Shown here in pieces: positions 1 to 9,716 of a DNA stretch of 64,000 nucleotides. The stretch's first letter is position 1, and every line of letters begins with the position of its first letter. The translations under genes were made by a program, and so were the position numbers. Source of the stretch: Janthinobacterium sp. LM6 (GTDB taxonomy: Bacteria > Pseudomonadota > Gammaproteobacteria > Burkholderiales > Burkholderiaceae_D). The notes under the pieces were generated by a model. That model ran no database searches. It saw nothing but the letters and a program-made list of their open reading frames with translations, and was not told where the DNA came from. The stretch is taken from positions 5,270,001-5,334,000 of the forward strand of contig NZ_CP019510.1 in NCBI RefSeq assembly GCF_002002885.1, in the 5' to 3' direction.

Positions 1-1593
<1,593 letters not shown>

Positions 1594-3516
1594 ATGACCA
1601 TTTTTGATAACTATGCAGCACGCTACGAGCGCACCCGCGAAGAGGAAATGTCGCTCACCGAATATCTGGCCCTGTGCAAGAAGGACAAGCTGACGTACGC
1701 CAGCGCGCCCGAACGCATGCTGGCCGCCATCGGCGAGCCGCAGCTGGTCGACACGCGCAACGACACGCGCTTGTCGCGCATCTTCGCCAACAAGATCATC
1801 AAGATCTATCCCGCCTTCCGCGAGTTCTACGGCACCGAGGAGGTGATCGAGCAAGTCGTCTCGTATTTCCGCCACGCGGCGCAAGGCCTGGAAGAGCGCA
1901 AGCAGATCCTGTATCTGCTGGGGCCCGTCGGCGGCGGCAAGTCGTCCATCGCGGAAAAACTCAAGTCGCTGATGGAACACGTGCCCTTCTATTGCCTGAA
2001 AGGCTCGCCCGTCAACGAGTCCCCGCTGGGCCTGTTCAACGAAGAAGAGGACGGCACCATCCTGGAAGAGGATTACGGCATCCCGCGCCGCTACCTGCGC
2101 AACATCCCCAGCCCGTGGGCCGTGAAACGCCTGCATGAATACAATGGCGATATCAACCAGTTCCGCGTCGTCAAGCGCTATCCGTCCGTGCTGAAACAGA
2201 TCGCCATCTCGAAAACGGAGCCGGGCGACGAGAACAACCAGGATATTTCCTCGCTGGTGGGCAAGGTCGACATCCGCAAGCTGGAAGACTATGCGCAGGA
2301 CGATCCGGACGCCTACAGCTATTCGGGCGGCCTGTGCCTGGCCAACCAGGGCTTGATGGAATTCGTGGAAATGTTCAAGGCGCCCATCAAGGTCCTGCAT
2401 CCGCTGCTGACGGCTACGCAGGAAGGCAATTACAAGGGCACGGAAGGCTTCGGCGCGATTCCGTTCGACGGCATCATCCTGGCCCACTCGAACGAGTCGG
2501 AATGGAAGACGTTTAAAAACAACCGCAACAACGAGGCGTTTCTTGACCGTATCTATATAGTCAAGGTGCCGTATTGCCTGCGCGTATCCGACGAAATCAA
2601 GATCTACGACAAGCTGGTGGCCAATTCCTCGCTGGTCAAGGCCCCGTGCGCGCCCGGCACCCTGCGCATGATGGCGCAGTTCGCCATCCTGTCGCGCCTG
2701 AAAGACCCGGAAAACTCCAGCATCTTCTCGAAGATGCTCGTCTACGATGGCGAAAACCTCAAGGACACGGACCCGAAAGCCAAGTCCATGCACGAATACG
2801 TCGATTACGCGGGCGTGGACGAAGGCATGAACGGCCTGTCGACCCGCTTTGCCTTCAAGATCCTGTCTAAAGTGTTCAACTTTGACAATTCCGAAGTGGC
2901 CGCCAATCCCGTGCACTTATTATATGTACTGGAGCAGCAGGTCGAGCGCGAGCAGTTCGCGCCGGAACTGGAACAGCGCTACTTCTCCTATATAAAAGAG
3001 CACCTGGCGCAGCGCTACGTGGAATTCATCGGCAAGGAGATCCAGACGGCTTACCTGGAAAGCTATTCGGAATATGGGCAGAACATCTTCGACCGCTACG
3101 TGACGTTTGCCGATTTCTGGATACAGGACCAGGAATACCGCGATCCGGACACGGGCGAAAGCTTCGACCGCGAATCGCTGAACAATGAACTCGAGAAGAT
3201 CGAGAAGCCGGCGGGTATTTCCAATCCGAAGGATTTCCGCAATGAAATCGTGAACTTCGGCTTGCGCGCGCGGGCCTCGAACGGCGGCAAGAATCCCGCC
3301 TGGACCAGTTATGAAAAGTTCCGCACCGTGATTGAAAAGAAAATGTTTTCGAATACGGAGGAATTGCTGCCCGTGATTTCCTTCAATGCCAAGGCCAGCG
3401 CCGACGATGCCAACAAGCACGCCGACTTCGTGGCCCGCATGGTGGAAAAAGGCTATACGGCCAAGCAGGTACGCCTGTTGTGCGAATGGTACTTGCGCGT
3501 GCGCAAGTCATCCTAG
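1594..3516 (+). CDS. prkA: PrkA/YeaG-type serine protein kinase
   Basis: Cytoplasmic AAA+-like protein (640 aa) of the PrkA family, linked in other bacteria to adaptation to starvation and stationary phase. The P-loop GPVGGGKSS lies at residues 110-118. The C-terminal half has the PrkA-family features, for example an FNAKASADD stretch near the end. Length matches E. coli YeaG (about 640 aa). The start ATG follows AAAGGACAT. It is the first gene of a three-gene set with yeaH (72-base gap) and spoVR (4-base overlap), an arrangement conserved in many proteobacteria. Actual substrates are unknown. Confidence 0.95.
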   Translation: MTIFDNYAARYERTREEEMSLTEYLALCKKDKLTYASAPERMLAAIGEPQLVDTRNDTRLSRIFANKIIKIYPAFREFYGTEEVIEQVVSYFRHAAQGLEERKQILYLLGPVGGGKSSIAEKLKSLMEHVPFYCLKGSPVNESPLGLFNEEEDGTILEEDYGIPRRYLRNIPSPWAVKRLHEYNGDINQFRVVKRYPSVLKQIAISKTEPGDENNQDISSLVGKVDIRKLEDYAQDDPDAYSYSGGLCLANQGLMEFVEMFKAPIKVLHPLLTATQEGNYKGTEGFGAIPFDGIILAHSNESEWKTFKNNRNNEAFLDRIYIVKVPYCLRVSDEIKIYDKLVANSSLVKAPCAPGTLRMMAQFAILSRLKDPENSSIFSKMLVYDGENLKDTDPKAKSMHEYVDYAGVDEGMNGLSTRFAFKILSKVFNFDNSEVAANPVHLLYVLEQQVEREQFAPELEQRYFSYIKEHLAQRYVEFIGKEIQTAYLESYSEYGQNIFDRYVTFADFWIQDQEYRDPDTGESFDRESLNNELEKIEKPAGISNPKDFRNEIVNFGLRARASNGGKNPAWTSYEKFRTVIEKKMFSNTEELLPVISFNAKASADDANKHADFVARMVEKGYTAKQVRLLCEWYLRVRKSS

Positions 3517-3588
3517 CGCGGACAGCGGAGGCGCGCTCCCGCCCGAGGGCTGGCGGGGCGCGCAAGACGAGAAGCAAGGAGGCACCCT

Positions 3589-4857
3589 TTGACATATCTC
3601 ATCGACAGGCGCTTGCAAAGCAAGAATAAATCCGCCGTCAACCGCGAGCGTTTCCTGCGGCGTTACAAGGGCCAGATCAAGGATGCCGTGGGGCGCGCCA
3701 TCAAGGGGCGCTCGATCACGGACGTCGAGAATGGCGAGAAGGTCAGCATCCCCGTCAAGGACGTGGGCGAACCGTCGTTCGGCCACGCGCATGGCGGCGT
3801 ATGGGAAGTGGTCAATCCCGGCAACAAGGAATACCTGAAAGGCGACCAGATCGCGCGGCCGAAAGGCGGCGGTGGCGCCGGGCGCGGCAAGGCGGGCAAC
3901 AGCGACGAGACGACGGAAGACGACTTCATCTTCGAATTGTCGCGCGAAGAATTCATGAATTACTTCTTCGAGGACCTGGAATTGCCGCACATGGTGAAAA
4001 CCCAGCTGACGGCCACGACGGAATTCAAGAACCAGCGCGCCGGCTACAATATGTCGGGCACGCCATCGAACATCCACGTGCTGCGTTCCCTGCGCGGCGC
4101 GCTGGGACGACGCATCGCCGTCGGCGGCGGCGCCCGCAAGCAGCTGGCGCAGGCCGAGGAAGACCTGGCCGAACTGCTGCACGAAGGCGCGCCCGACAGC
4201 GACCCGCTCGTCACGGAACTGCGCCGTTTGATCCACCACCTGCACACGCGCCTGCTGGCCATCCCCTTCATCGACCCGTTCGACTTGCGCTACAGCAACC
4301 GCATCAAGGTACCCAAGCCGATGACGCAAGCCGTCATGTTCTGCATCATGGACGTGTCCGGTTCCATGGACGAATCGCGCAAGGACACGGCCAAGCGCTT
4401 CTTCATCCTGTTATATCTGTTCCTCAAGCGCGCCTACGACAAGATCGAGGTCGTCTTCATCCGTCACCATACGGCGGCGGCCGAAGTCGACGAGCATGAA
4501 TTCTTCAATTCGCGCGAGTCGGGCGGCACCGTCGTCTCGTCCGCGCTGCACTTGCTCAACACCATCATCGACGAACGCTATGGCGCCGGGCAATGGAACA
4601 GCTATGTGGCGCAGGCGTCCGACGGCGACAACTGGGACAACGATTCCGTGCTGTGCCGGCAATTGCTGATCAACACCATCATGCCCAAGGTGCAGTACTA
4701 CACCTATGTCGAGATCACGGACGGCCCGCAGCAAAACCTGTGGGAGCAATATGCGGGCGTGCTCGACCATCACGCCCATTTCGCCATGCAAAAGATCGTC
4801 ACGCCGGCCGATATCTATCCGGTCTTCCGCGAACTGTTCAAGAAACAGGTGAAATGA
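3589..4857 (+). CDS. yeaH: YeaH/DUF444 (UPF0229) family protein with a vWA-like MIDAS motif
   Basis: 422-aa conserved partner of PrkA; its molecular function is not established. The N-terminus (IDRRL, then KNKSAVNRERFLRRYK) is the UPF0229 signature. A low-complexity GGGGAGRGK stretch lies near residues 90-100. A DxSxS metal-ion-dependent adhesion motif is present at D255, S257 and S259, as in von Willebrand A domains. The start is TTG at 3589, chosen because AAGGAGG ends seven bases upstream and translation from there begins MTYLIDRRLQ as in the family. Its TGA overlaps the spoVR start, implying translational coupling. Confidence 0.93.
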   Translation: MTYLIDRRLQSKNKSAVNRERFLRRYKGQIKDAVGRAIKGRSITDVENGEKVSIPVKDVGEPSFGHAHGGVWEVVNPGNKEYLKGDQIARPKGGGGAGRGKAGNSDETTEDDFIFELSREEFMNYFFEDLELPHMVKTQLTATTEFKNQRAGYNMSGTPSNIHVLRSLRGALGRRIAVGGGARKQLAQAEEDLAELLHEGAPDSDPLVTELRRLIHHLHTRLLAIPFIDPFDLRYSNRIKVPKPMTQAVMFCIMDVSGSMDESRKDTAKRFFILLYLFLKRAYDKIEVVFIRHHTAAAEVDEHEFFNSRESGGTVVSSALHLLNTIIDERYGAGQWNSYVAQASDGDNWDNDSVLCRQLLINTIMPKVQYYTYVEITDGPQQNLWEQYAGVLDHHAHFAMQKIVTPADIYPVFRELFKKQVK

Positions 4858-6458
4858 TGAGTGCAGCCTTTGACCGCGCCAGCAACACCCCGGGCGAACC
4901 GTTCGTGCGCCTGCGCCACCCGAACGCCCTGCCCGAGCAATCGGAATGGACGTTTGAACTGATCGAGCAAATCCACGAGGAAATCCGCCGTGTGGCGAAG
5001 CAGTTCGGCCTCGACACCTATCCGAACCAGCTGGAAATCATTACGGCCGAACAGATGATGGATGCCTACACCTCCGTCGGCATGCCCGTCTCGTACAACC
5101 ACTGGTCGTTCGGCAAGCATTTCCTGTCCACCGAGAAAAGTTATAAACGAGGCCAGATGGGCCTGGCCTACGAGATCGTCATCAACTCGAATCCGTGCAT
5201 CGCCTATTTAATGGAGGAAAACAGCCTGACCATGCAGTCGCTGGTGATCGCGCATGCGGCCTACGGCCACAACTCCTTCTTCAAGGGCAATTACCTGTTC
5301 CGCGCCTGGACGGATGCGGACGCCATCATCGACTATATGGTGTTTGCCAAGAATTACATCGCCGAATGCGAACAGCGCCACGGCGTCGATGCCGTGGAAT
5401 TGCTGCTCGACTCGTGCCACGCCATCCAGAACTATGGCGTGGACCGCTACAAGCGCCCGGCGAAACTGTCGATGGCGAAGGAATATGCGCGCCAGAAAGA
5501 GCGCGAAGCCTATGTGCAGTCGCAGATCAACCAGCTGTGGCGCACCCTGCCCCGGCGCGAGGATGACGAGGAAGAGGACGACCAGCGCAAGGCCGCGCCC
5601 CGCTTTCCGCCCGAACCCGAGGAAAACCTGCTGTACTTTATAGAGAAGTATGCGCCGCTGCTGGAACCGTGGCAGCGCGAGATGGTGCGCATCGTGCGCA
5701 AGATTTCCCAGTATTTCTATCCGCAGCGGCAAACCCAGGTCATGAACGAAGGCTGGGCCACCTTCTGGCACTACACGATATTGAACCAGCTGTATGACGA
5801 GGGCGTGGTGGGCGACGGCTTCATGATGGAGTTTCTCAAAAGCCATACCAACGTGGTCTACCAGCCGCCCATCGACAGCCCGTATTACAGCGGTATCAAT
5901 CCGTATGCGCTGGGTTTTGCCATGATGAGCGACATCCGCCGCATCTGCGAGCACCCGACCGACGAAGACCGCGCCTGGTTCCCCGACATGGCCGGCAGCG
6001 ACTGGCGCAAGAGCCTGGACTTCGCCATGCGCAATTTCAAGGATGAAAGCTTCATCGCCCAGTACCTGTCGCCGCGGCTGATCCGCGAATTCCATTTCTT
6101 TGCCGTGCTCGACGACGACAAGAATGAAAAACTGGCCATTTCCGCCATCCACGACGATGCCGGCTACCGCTACGTGCGCCAGCAACTGGCGGAACAGTAC
6201 AACCTGGGCAACCGCGAGCCGAACATCCAGGTCTGGTCCGTCAACACGCGCGACGACCGCGCCCTGACCCTGCGCCACACGCAATTCCAGCGCCGTCCGC
6301 TGAACCAGCAGGCGGCCGAGGTGCTCAAGCACGTGGCACGGCTGTGGGGCTTCGATGTGCACCTCGATACGGTCGACCCGCAGGGGGCGGTGCTGGGCAC
6401 CTTGAATTGCCGGCGCGAGAAGCGCAACCGGCGCGATGACCCCGTCACCAAGCCATGA
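4854..6458 (+). CDS. spoVR: SpoVR/YcgB family protein
   Basis: 534-aa cytoplasmic protein of the SpoVR family. In Bacillus it affects spore cortex formation. In non-sporulating proteobacteria the role is unclear, but the gene travels with prkA and yeaH. Recognisable family features include WTFELIEQIHEEI near the N-terminus, the conserved NEGWATFWHY segment in the middle and QYLSPRLIREF later on. The first ATG (4854) overlaps the yeaH stop as ATGA; a second ATG follows at 4857. The open frame extends far upstream but is not used, because that part is the yeaH gene in another frame. Length is slightly above the E. coli homologue (510 aa). Confidence 0.93.
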   Translation: MMSAAFDRASNTPGEPFVRLRHPNALPEQSEWTFELIEQIHEEIRRVAKQFGLDTYPNQLEIITAEQMMDAYTSVGMPVSYNHWSFGKHFLSTEKSYKRGQMGLAYEIVINSNPCIAYLMEENSLTMQSLVIAHAAYGHNSFFKGNYLFRAWTDADAIIDYMVFAKNYIAECEQRHGVDAVELLLDSCHAIQNYGVDRYKRPAKLSMAKEYARQKEREAYVQSQINQLWRTLPRREDDEEEDDQRKAAPRFPPEPEENLLYFIEKYAPLLEPWQREMVRIVRKISQYFYPQRQTQVMNEGWATFWHYTILNQLYDEGVVGDGFMMEFLKSHTNVVYQPPIDSPYYSGINPYALGFAMMSDIRRICEHPTDEDRAWFPDMAGSDWRKSLDFAMRNFKDESFIAQYLSPRLIREFHFFAVLDDDKNEKLAISAIHDDAGYRYVRQQLAEQYNLGNREPNIQVWSVNTRDDRALTLRHTQFQRRPLNQQAAEVLKHVARLWGFDVHLDTVDPQGAVLGTLNCRREKRNRRDDPVTKP

Positions 6459-6467
6459 AATGATTTG

Positions 6468-6496
6468 TTGATAATAATCAATAGCAAGAATATAAG
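6468..6496 (+). promoter_or_regulatory. Candidate promoter of small RNA 1, with a TGATAAT half-site at the -35
   Basis: TTGATA (6468-6473) and TATAAG (6491-6496) are separated by 17 bases. The -35 lies inside the palindrome TTGATAATAATCAA (6468-6481), whose TGATAAT half equals one half of the classical Fur box. The second half matches poorly, so Fur control is only a possibility. It begins 10 bases after the spoVR stop. Confidence 0.4.
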
Positions 6497-6502
6497 CGCT
6501 TC

Positions 6503-6568
6503 CTATGCCTATATAGGAATTCCGTATGGCCTGGCGGCGTCGAAACGGCTGTCAGGAGCGCCTTTTTT
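6503..6568 (+). ncRNA. Candidate small RNA 1 (about 66 nt), unnamed
   Basis: Predicted from promoter plus structure only. After the promoter at 6468-6496 comes a hairpin with arms TTCCTAT and ATAGGAA. A second, terminator-like hairpin follows, GGCGTC (6536-6541) against GA-g-CGCC (6556-6562), directly followed by TTTTTT (6563-6568). The loop carries ACGGCTGT, which recurs in the candidate RNA at 6714-6787. No open frame with a ribosome site lies in it. It matches no RNA family that I recognise. Confidence 0.35.
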
Positions 6569-6678
6569 GACCTGGGTGAAGTGCATTCCGCACCCGTTTG
6601 GTGCGCGCGACGGGCTAAGTGGTCTGGTTCCGAGCCAAAACATTTCCAAAAAGAAAGATTTTTCTCCAAATTTAGCAG

Positions 6679-6707
6679 TTTCCATATTGGATATCACGAA
6701 ATATAAT
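6679..6707 (+). promoter_or_regulatory. Candidate promoter of small RNA 2
   Basis: TTTCCA (6679-6684, 4/6) and a perfect TATAAT (6702-6707) are separated by 17 bases. Transcription would start near 6714, too far from tonB (6998) to be its obvious own promoter and with a terminator in between. Confidence 0.4.
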
Positions 6708-6713
6708 TCCGCC

Positions 6714-6787
6714 AGATCGACACATCGGAGAACTTAGCAGCGGTCGCCCAAAACGGCTGTAAAAAACCGATAAGACCGCCTTTTTTT
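6714..6787 (+). ncRNA. Candidate small RNA 2 (about 74 nt), related to small RNA 1
   Basis: A promoter (6679-6707) is followed about 75 bases later by a hairpin with outer arms GCGGTC (6740-6745) and GACCGC (6774-6779), an inner CGG/CCG pairing and a T7 run (6781-6787). The AACGGCTGT sequence sits in the hairpin as in small RNA 1, and both end in CGCC followed by at least six T. This may be a tandem, diverged pair of small RNAs between spoVR and tonB. Alternatively it is a terminator for spoVR read-through. Confidence 0.35.
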
Positions 6788-6878
6788 ATGTCCGAAAGCG
6801 TGCAAAGATGACATAAGCAAGTACGTTTTCAGGGCGCAAAAGCGCCAAAAATTTAACCGGTTTTAGGCGTTAAAAATC

Positions 6879-6908
6879 TGTGTAAAATAAAGAATTCGTA
6901 TGTATAAT
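6879..6908 (+). promoter_or_regulatory. Candidate tonB promoter
   Basis: A perfect TATAAT lies at 6903-6908 with only a weak -35 (TGTGTA, 6879-6884, 18-base spacer). The interrupted repeat GAATT-N9-AATTC spans the -10 and could bind a regulator. The tonB start codon is 90 bases downstream. Confidence 0.35.
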
Positions 6909-6997
6909 TCGGCGACGTCCCGGATACGGCTGGAGCTTTGTGTCGTCATTTTGGGGTTCAGTTGCAAGACAAGAGATGGTATTTGGAGAAAGCAGGC

Positions 6998-7654
6998 ATG
7001 AATTTTTCGAACGAGAAAAGTCCCAAGAACTACACAGGCATCACTATCGTTGTCCTGCTGCACGTTCTCGCGGCTTACGGGATCGTGACGGGCTTGGGCA
7101 AGCGGTTGGTCACCAAAATGATGGAACCGGTTGAAACCAAGATTATCGAGGAAGTCAAACCGCCTCCACCGAAGGATCTTCCACCGCCACCACCGCCGCC
7201 AGAAATGAAGGCGCCACCGCCGCCATTCATTCCGCCAGTCGAGGTGAACGTGCAGCAGCCGCCACCACAGCAGAACGTGATTGCAAATGCGACTGCCGTG
7301 AAGCCAGCATCGAATGTATTGGCACCGCCAACGCCGCCTGCACAGCCTGCGCCAACTCCTGGACCAGCCAAATCGGTGCGTACACCGGCCGTGGTTGACT
7401 TCAGCGTCTGCGAAAAACCGGCTTATCCAAAGTCGTCGCAGCGTAACGAGGAAACCGGTGTGGTGACACTGTCGTTCCTGATCGGTGTAGACGGCAAGGT
7501 CGCTGATTCGAAGATCGTGAAGTCCAGCGGCTTCAGGGACCTGGACAAAGCCGCGGTGCAAGGTATCAGCCGCTGTACATTTAAGCCGGCAACAGTTGAC
7601 GGCAAGCCGGAACAAGGCTGGCAGCAAATGCAATACGTTTGGTCGCTGGATTAA
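6998..7654 (+). CDS. tonB: Energy transducer TonB
   Basis: Inner-membrane anchored protein (218 aa) that carries proton-motive energy from ExbB/ExbD to TonB-dependent outer-membrane receptors. One N-terminal membrane helix (about residues 13-32) carries His22, as in the TonB anchor. A proline-rich periplasmic linker follows (PPPPKDLPPPPPPP at about 55-68), then a C-terminal TonB domain (FLIGVDGKVADSKI, later CTFKPATVDG and the final YVWSLD). The ATG at 6998 was chosen because GGAG lies 11 bases upstream; an in-frame ATG at 6938 lacks such a site and would put 20 polar residues before the anchor. First gene of the exb cluster. Confidence 0.92.
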   Translation: MNFSNEKSPKNYTGITIVVLLHVLAAYGIVTGLGKRLVTKMMEPVETKIIEEVKPPPPKDLPPPPPPPEMKAPPPPFIPPVEVNVQQPPPQQNVIANATAVKPASNVLAPPTPPAQPAPTPGPAKSVRTPAVVDFSVCEKPAYPKSSQRNEETGVVTLSFLIGVDGKVADSKIVKSSGFRDLDKAAVQGISRCTFKPATVDGKPEQGWQQMQYVWSLD

Positions 7655-7659
7655 AACCC

Positions 7660-7680
7660 GAGACAGTTATCCCCTGTCTC
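7660..7680 (+). other. Hairpin between tonB and exbB
   Basis: Perfect 7-bp arms GAGACAG (7660-7666) and CTGTCTC (7674-7680) around a TTATCCC loop. There is no T run, so it is not a standard terminator. It could be a processing or stability element that sets unequal tonB and exbB levels. Confidence 0.4.
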
Positions 7681-7740
7681 ACACTATGATTTCGTTGTCA
7701 TTACGTTCAGCGATCTGTTATTTTTAATTTTGGAGGAAGC

Positions 7741-8670
7741 ATGTTTAAGAATACCCGTTTGTCCGCATTTTTTGCCGCGGTTCTGTTGTCCGTTACCGCT
7801 ACTACCGCTCTGGTAGCAGCTCCGGCATTCGCTGACGCGCCAGCATCGGCTGCCGCTTCGGCTCCTGCGGCAGACGCTGCACCAGCACCAGTTGCTGCAG
7901 ATGCCGCCGCTCCAGCAGCAGACGCAGCAGCTCCAGCCGCTGATGCAGCCGCTCCAGCCAAAACCGAAGAAGTGCACAACCCGTTCGGCCTGCAAGCAGT
8001 GTGGGACGGCGGCTTCGTGCCACGCGCCACCCTGATCATCATGGTCATCATGTCGATCGGTACCTGGTACATCATCATCACCAAGCTGATCGATCAAATG
8101 AAGATCTTCAAGCAAGCTAAAGAAGCCGCTGCCAAATTCTGGAAAGCTCCTTCGATCGCTGCTGGTTCGGCAACCCTGGAAGAAGGTTCGCCATTCCGCT
8201 TCATCGCTGAATCGGGCACCAAGGCAACCGCTCACCATGACGGCGCCCTGCTGGAACAAATCGATCTGTCGACCTGGGTGACGATGTCGATCCAGCGCGC
8301 TTCGGACAAAGTCCAATCGCGTCTGCAAGATGGCCTGTCGTTCCTGGCAACCGTTGGTTCGACCGCACCGTTTATCGGTCTGTTCGGTACCGTTTGGGGT
8401 ATCTACAACGCACTGACCGCTATCGGCATGACCGGTAACGCATCGATCGACAAAGTTGCAGGTCCAGTTGGTGAGGCACTGATCATGACCGCTTTCGGTC
8501 TGCTGGTCGCTGTTCCTGCCGTTCTGGGTTACAACTGGTTGGTTCGTCGTAACAAAACCGCAATGGAAGACATCCGCTCGTTCAGCGCCGACGTTCACTC
8601 GGTTCTGGTTTCCGGCGTAATGTCCACCAGCGAAGCTGGCCGTGCTGCCGGCGCTAAAAAGATCGGATAA
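7741..8670 (+). CDS. exbB: ExbB/TolQ/MotA-family proton channel protein with an Ala-rich leader
   Basis: 309-aa inner-membrane protein forming the proton channel with ExbD. It has an N-terminal signal peptide (about residues 1-31, ending APAFA) and then an Ala/Pro/Asp-rich periplasmic stretch (about 32-75) of imperfect DAAAPAA heptads. Membrane helices lie near 96-116 and in the MotA/TolQ/ExbB domain (FLATVGSTAPFIGLFGTVWG, then a helix around AFGLLVAVPAVLG). Short family members lack the leader. Codons are strongly biased to GCT, GGT, CGT and GTT compared with the neighbours, as expected of a highly expressed gene. GGAGGAAGC precedes the ATG. Three bases separate it from exbD. Confidence 0.93.
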   Translation: MFKNTRLSAFFAAVLLSVTATTALVAAPAFADAPASAAASAPAADAAPAPVAADAAAPAADAAAPAADAAAPAKTEEVHNPFGLQAVWDGGFVPRATLIIMVIMSIGTWYIIITKLIDQMKIFKQAKEAAAKFWKAPSIAAGSATLEEGSPFRFIAESGTKATAHHDGALLEQIDLSTWVTMSIQRASDKVQSRLQDGLSFLATVGSTAPFIGLFGTVWGIYNALTAIGMTGNASIDKVAGPVGEALIMTAFGLLVAVPAVLGYNWLVRRNKTAMEDIRSFSADVHSVLVSGVMSTSEAGRAAGAKKIG

Positions 8671-8673
8671 GTC

Positions 8674-9102
8674 ATGTCGATGTCCGTCGGCTCCGACAGC
8701 GGAGATCAAGATCAAGTAATGTCAGAAATCAACACGACGCCGCTCGTCGACATCATGTTGGTTTTGCTGATCATTTTCTTGATCACCAGTCCAGTTGTCC
8801 TCAAGCTGCAGAAAATCGATCTGCCGATCGAGGCCAACCAAGCCCTTCAAACCAAGCCGCAAAACGTTAACATCGTTGTTAACAAGGATGGCGAGATTTA
8901 CCTGGGCCAGACCAGACTGAGAGACACGAACGAATTGTTCGATTATCTTAAAGTTGAAGCAGTGAAAGTACCGCAGCCGGAAGTACACGTTCGTGGCGAC
9001 CAAGAAACACGCTACGAATCGATCGGCCGGGTTATTTACACGACCCAACGTGCCGGGATCCAGAAGGTCGGCTTCATCACCGAACCACCTGACAAGGGCT
9101 GA
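8674..9102 (+). CDS. exbD: ExbD/TolR-family protein, first copy
   Basis: 142-aa single-pass inner-membrane protein. A short cytoplasmic N-terminus (MSEINTTPLVD) leads into a membrane helix, TPLVDIMLVLLIIFLIT, containing the essential Asp of the family; the rest is periplasmic. It pairs with ExbB to turn proton flow into TonB movement. It starts 3 bases after exbB, so the two are translated together. A second, non-identical exbD follows at 9207. Confidence 0.92.
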   Translation: MSMSVGSDSGDQDQVMSEINTTPLVDIMLVLLIIFLITSPVVLKLQKIDLPIEANQALQTKPQNVNIVVNKDGEIYLGQTRLRDTNELFDYLKVEAVKVPQPEVHVRGDQETRYESIGRVIYTTQRAGIQKVGFITEPPDKG

Positions 9103-9206
9103 TAGCGACTGACAGCGGCGTCCCGGCAACATGGGGCGCCACTGAAGGAAGCTTGCCGGGCGGCAGTTTCGCCCGGTGCTTCGTTGGACTTCTTAAAGGA
9201 AACACT

Positions 9207-9638
9207 ATGAGTATGAATGTCGGTTCGGGAAGCGCAGCAGGCGCGGATCCGGAACCAATGATGGAACTGAACATGACGCCCCTCATCGACGTGATGCTGG
9301 TGCTGATTATCATGTTGATCATCACGATTCCTAAGCAAAACCACTCGGTGAACCTGAACATGCCGGTCGGCACCCCGCCGCCACCGACAACCGAACCAGT
9401 GGTCGTCACGATCGATGTCGATTTTGATGGCACTATCTTGTGGGACAATCAGGTCGTACCTGATCGTAATACGCTGGAAGCCAAGCTGAGCAACGTTGCT
9501 GCGCAAGCAGATCAGCCAGAAGTGCATCTGCGTCCTAACAAGCTGGTGGAATACAAAGTCGTCGCCGGTGTGATGGCGTCGGCGCAGCGTCTGGGCGTGA
9601 CCAAAATCGGTCTGGTCGGCAACGAGCAATTCCAGTAA
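9207..9638 (+). CDS. exbD2: ExbD/TolR-family protein, second copy
   Basis: 143-aa paralogue of the preceding ExbD with the same layout: cytoplasmic N-terminus, a helix containing MTPLIDVMLVLIIMLIIT with the conserved Asp, and a periplasmic domain. A PPPPTT stretch follows the helix. The start at 9207 was chosen because AAGGAAACACT precedes it and it gives MSMNVGSG, parallel to MSMSVGSD of the first copy; the open frame extends to 9153 without a ribosome site. The 104-base gap before it holds a small CCGGGCG/CGCCCGG hairpin. Two ExbD proteins with one ExbB are known from other TonB systems, for example in Xanthomonas. Confidence 0.92.
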   Translation: MSMNVGSGSAAGADPEPMMELNMTPLIDVMLVLIIMLIITIPKQNHSVNLNMPVGTPPPPTTEPVVVTIDVDFDGTILWDNQVVPDRNTLEAKLSNVAAQADQPEVHLRPNKLVEYKVVAGVMASAQRLGVTKIGLVGNEQFQ

Positions 9639-9666
9639 GCTGCAGCAATCAGGTTATCTTTACATC

Positions 9667-9699
9667 CGAATAGGCAGGACTTCCTGCCTATTCGCTTTT
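9667..9699 (+). terminator. Terminator of the tonB-exbB-exbD-exbD2 unit
   Basis: A perfect 12-bp stem, CGAATAGGCAGG (9667-9678) and CCTGCCTATTCG (9683-9694), with an ACTT loop is followed by CTTTTT. It separates the exb genes from the TPR gene, which starts 18 bases later. Confidence 0.85.
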
Positions 9700-9716
9700 T
9701 ACTGAAAGACTTTCTC

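Noticed and set aside
6465..6737. Small open frames in the spoVR-tonB gap
   Set aside because: They lack ribosome sites, have no protein-like composition and run through terminator-like hairpins; the RNA explanation is better.
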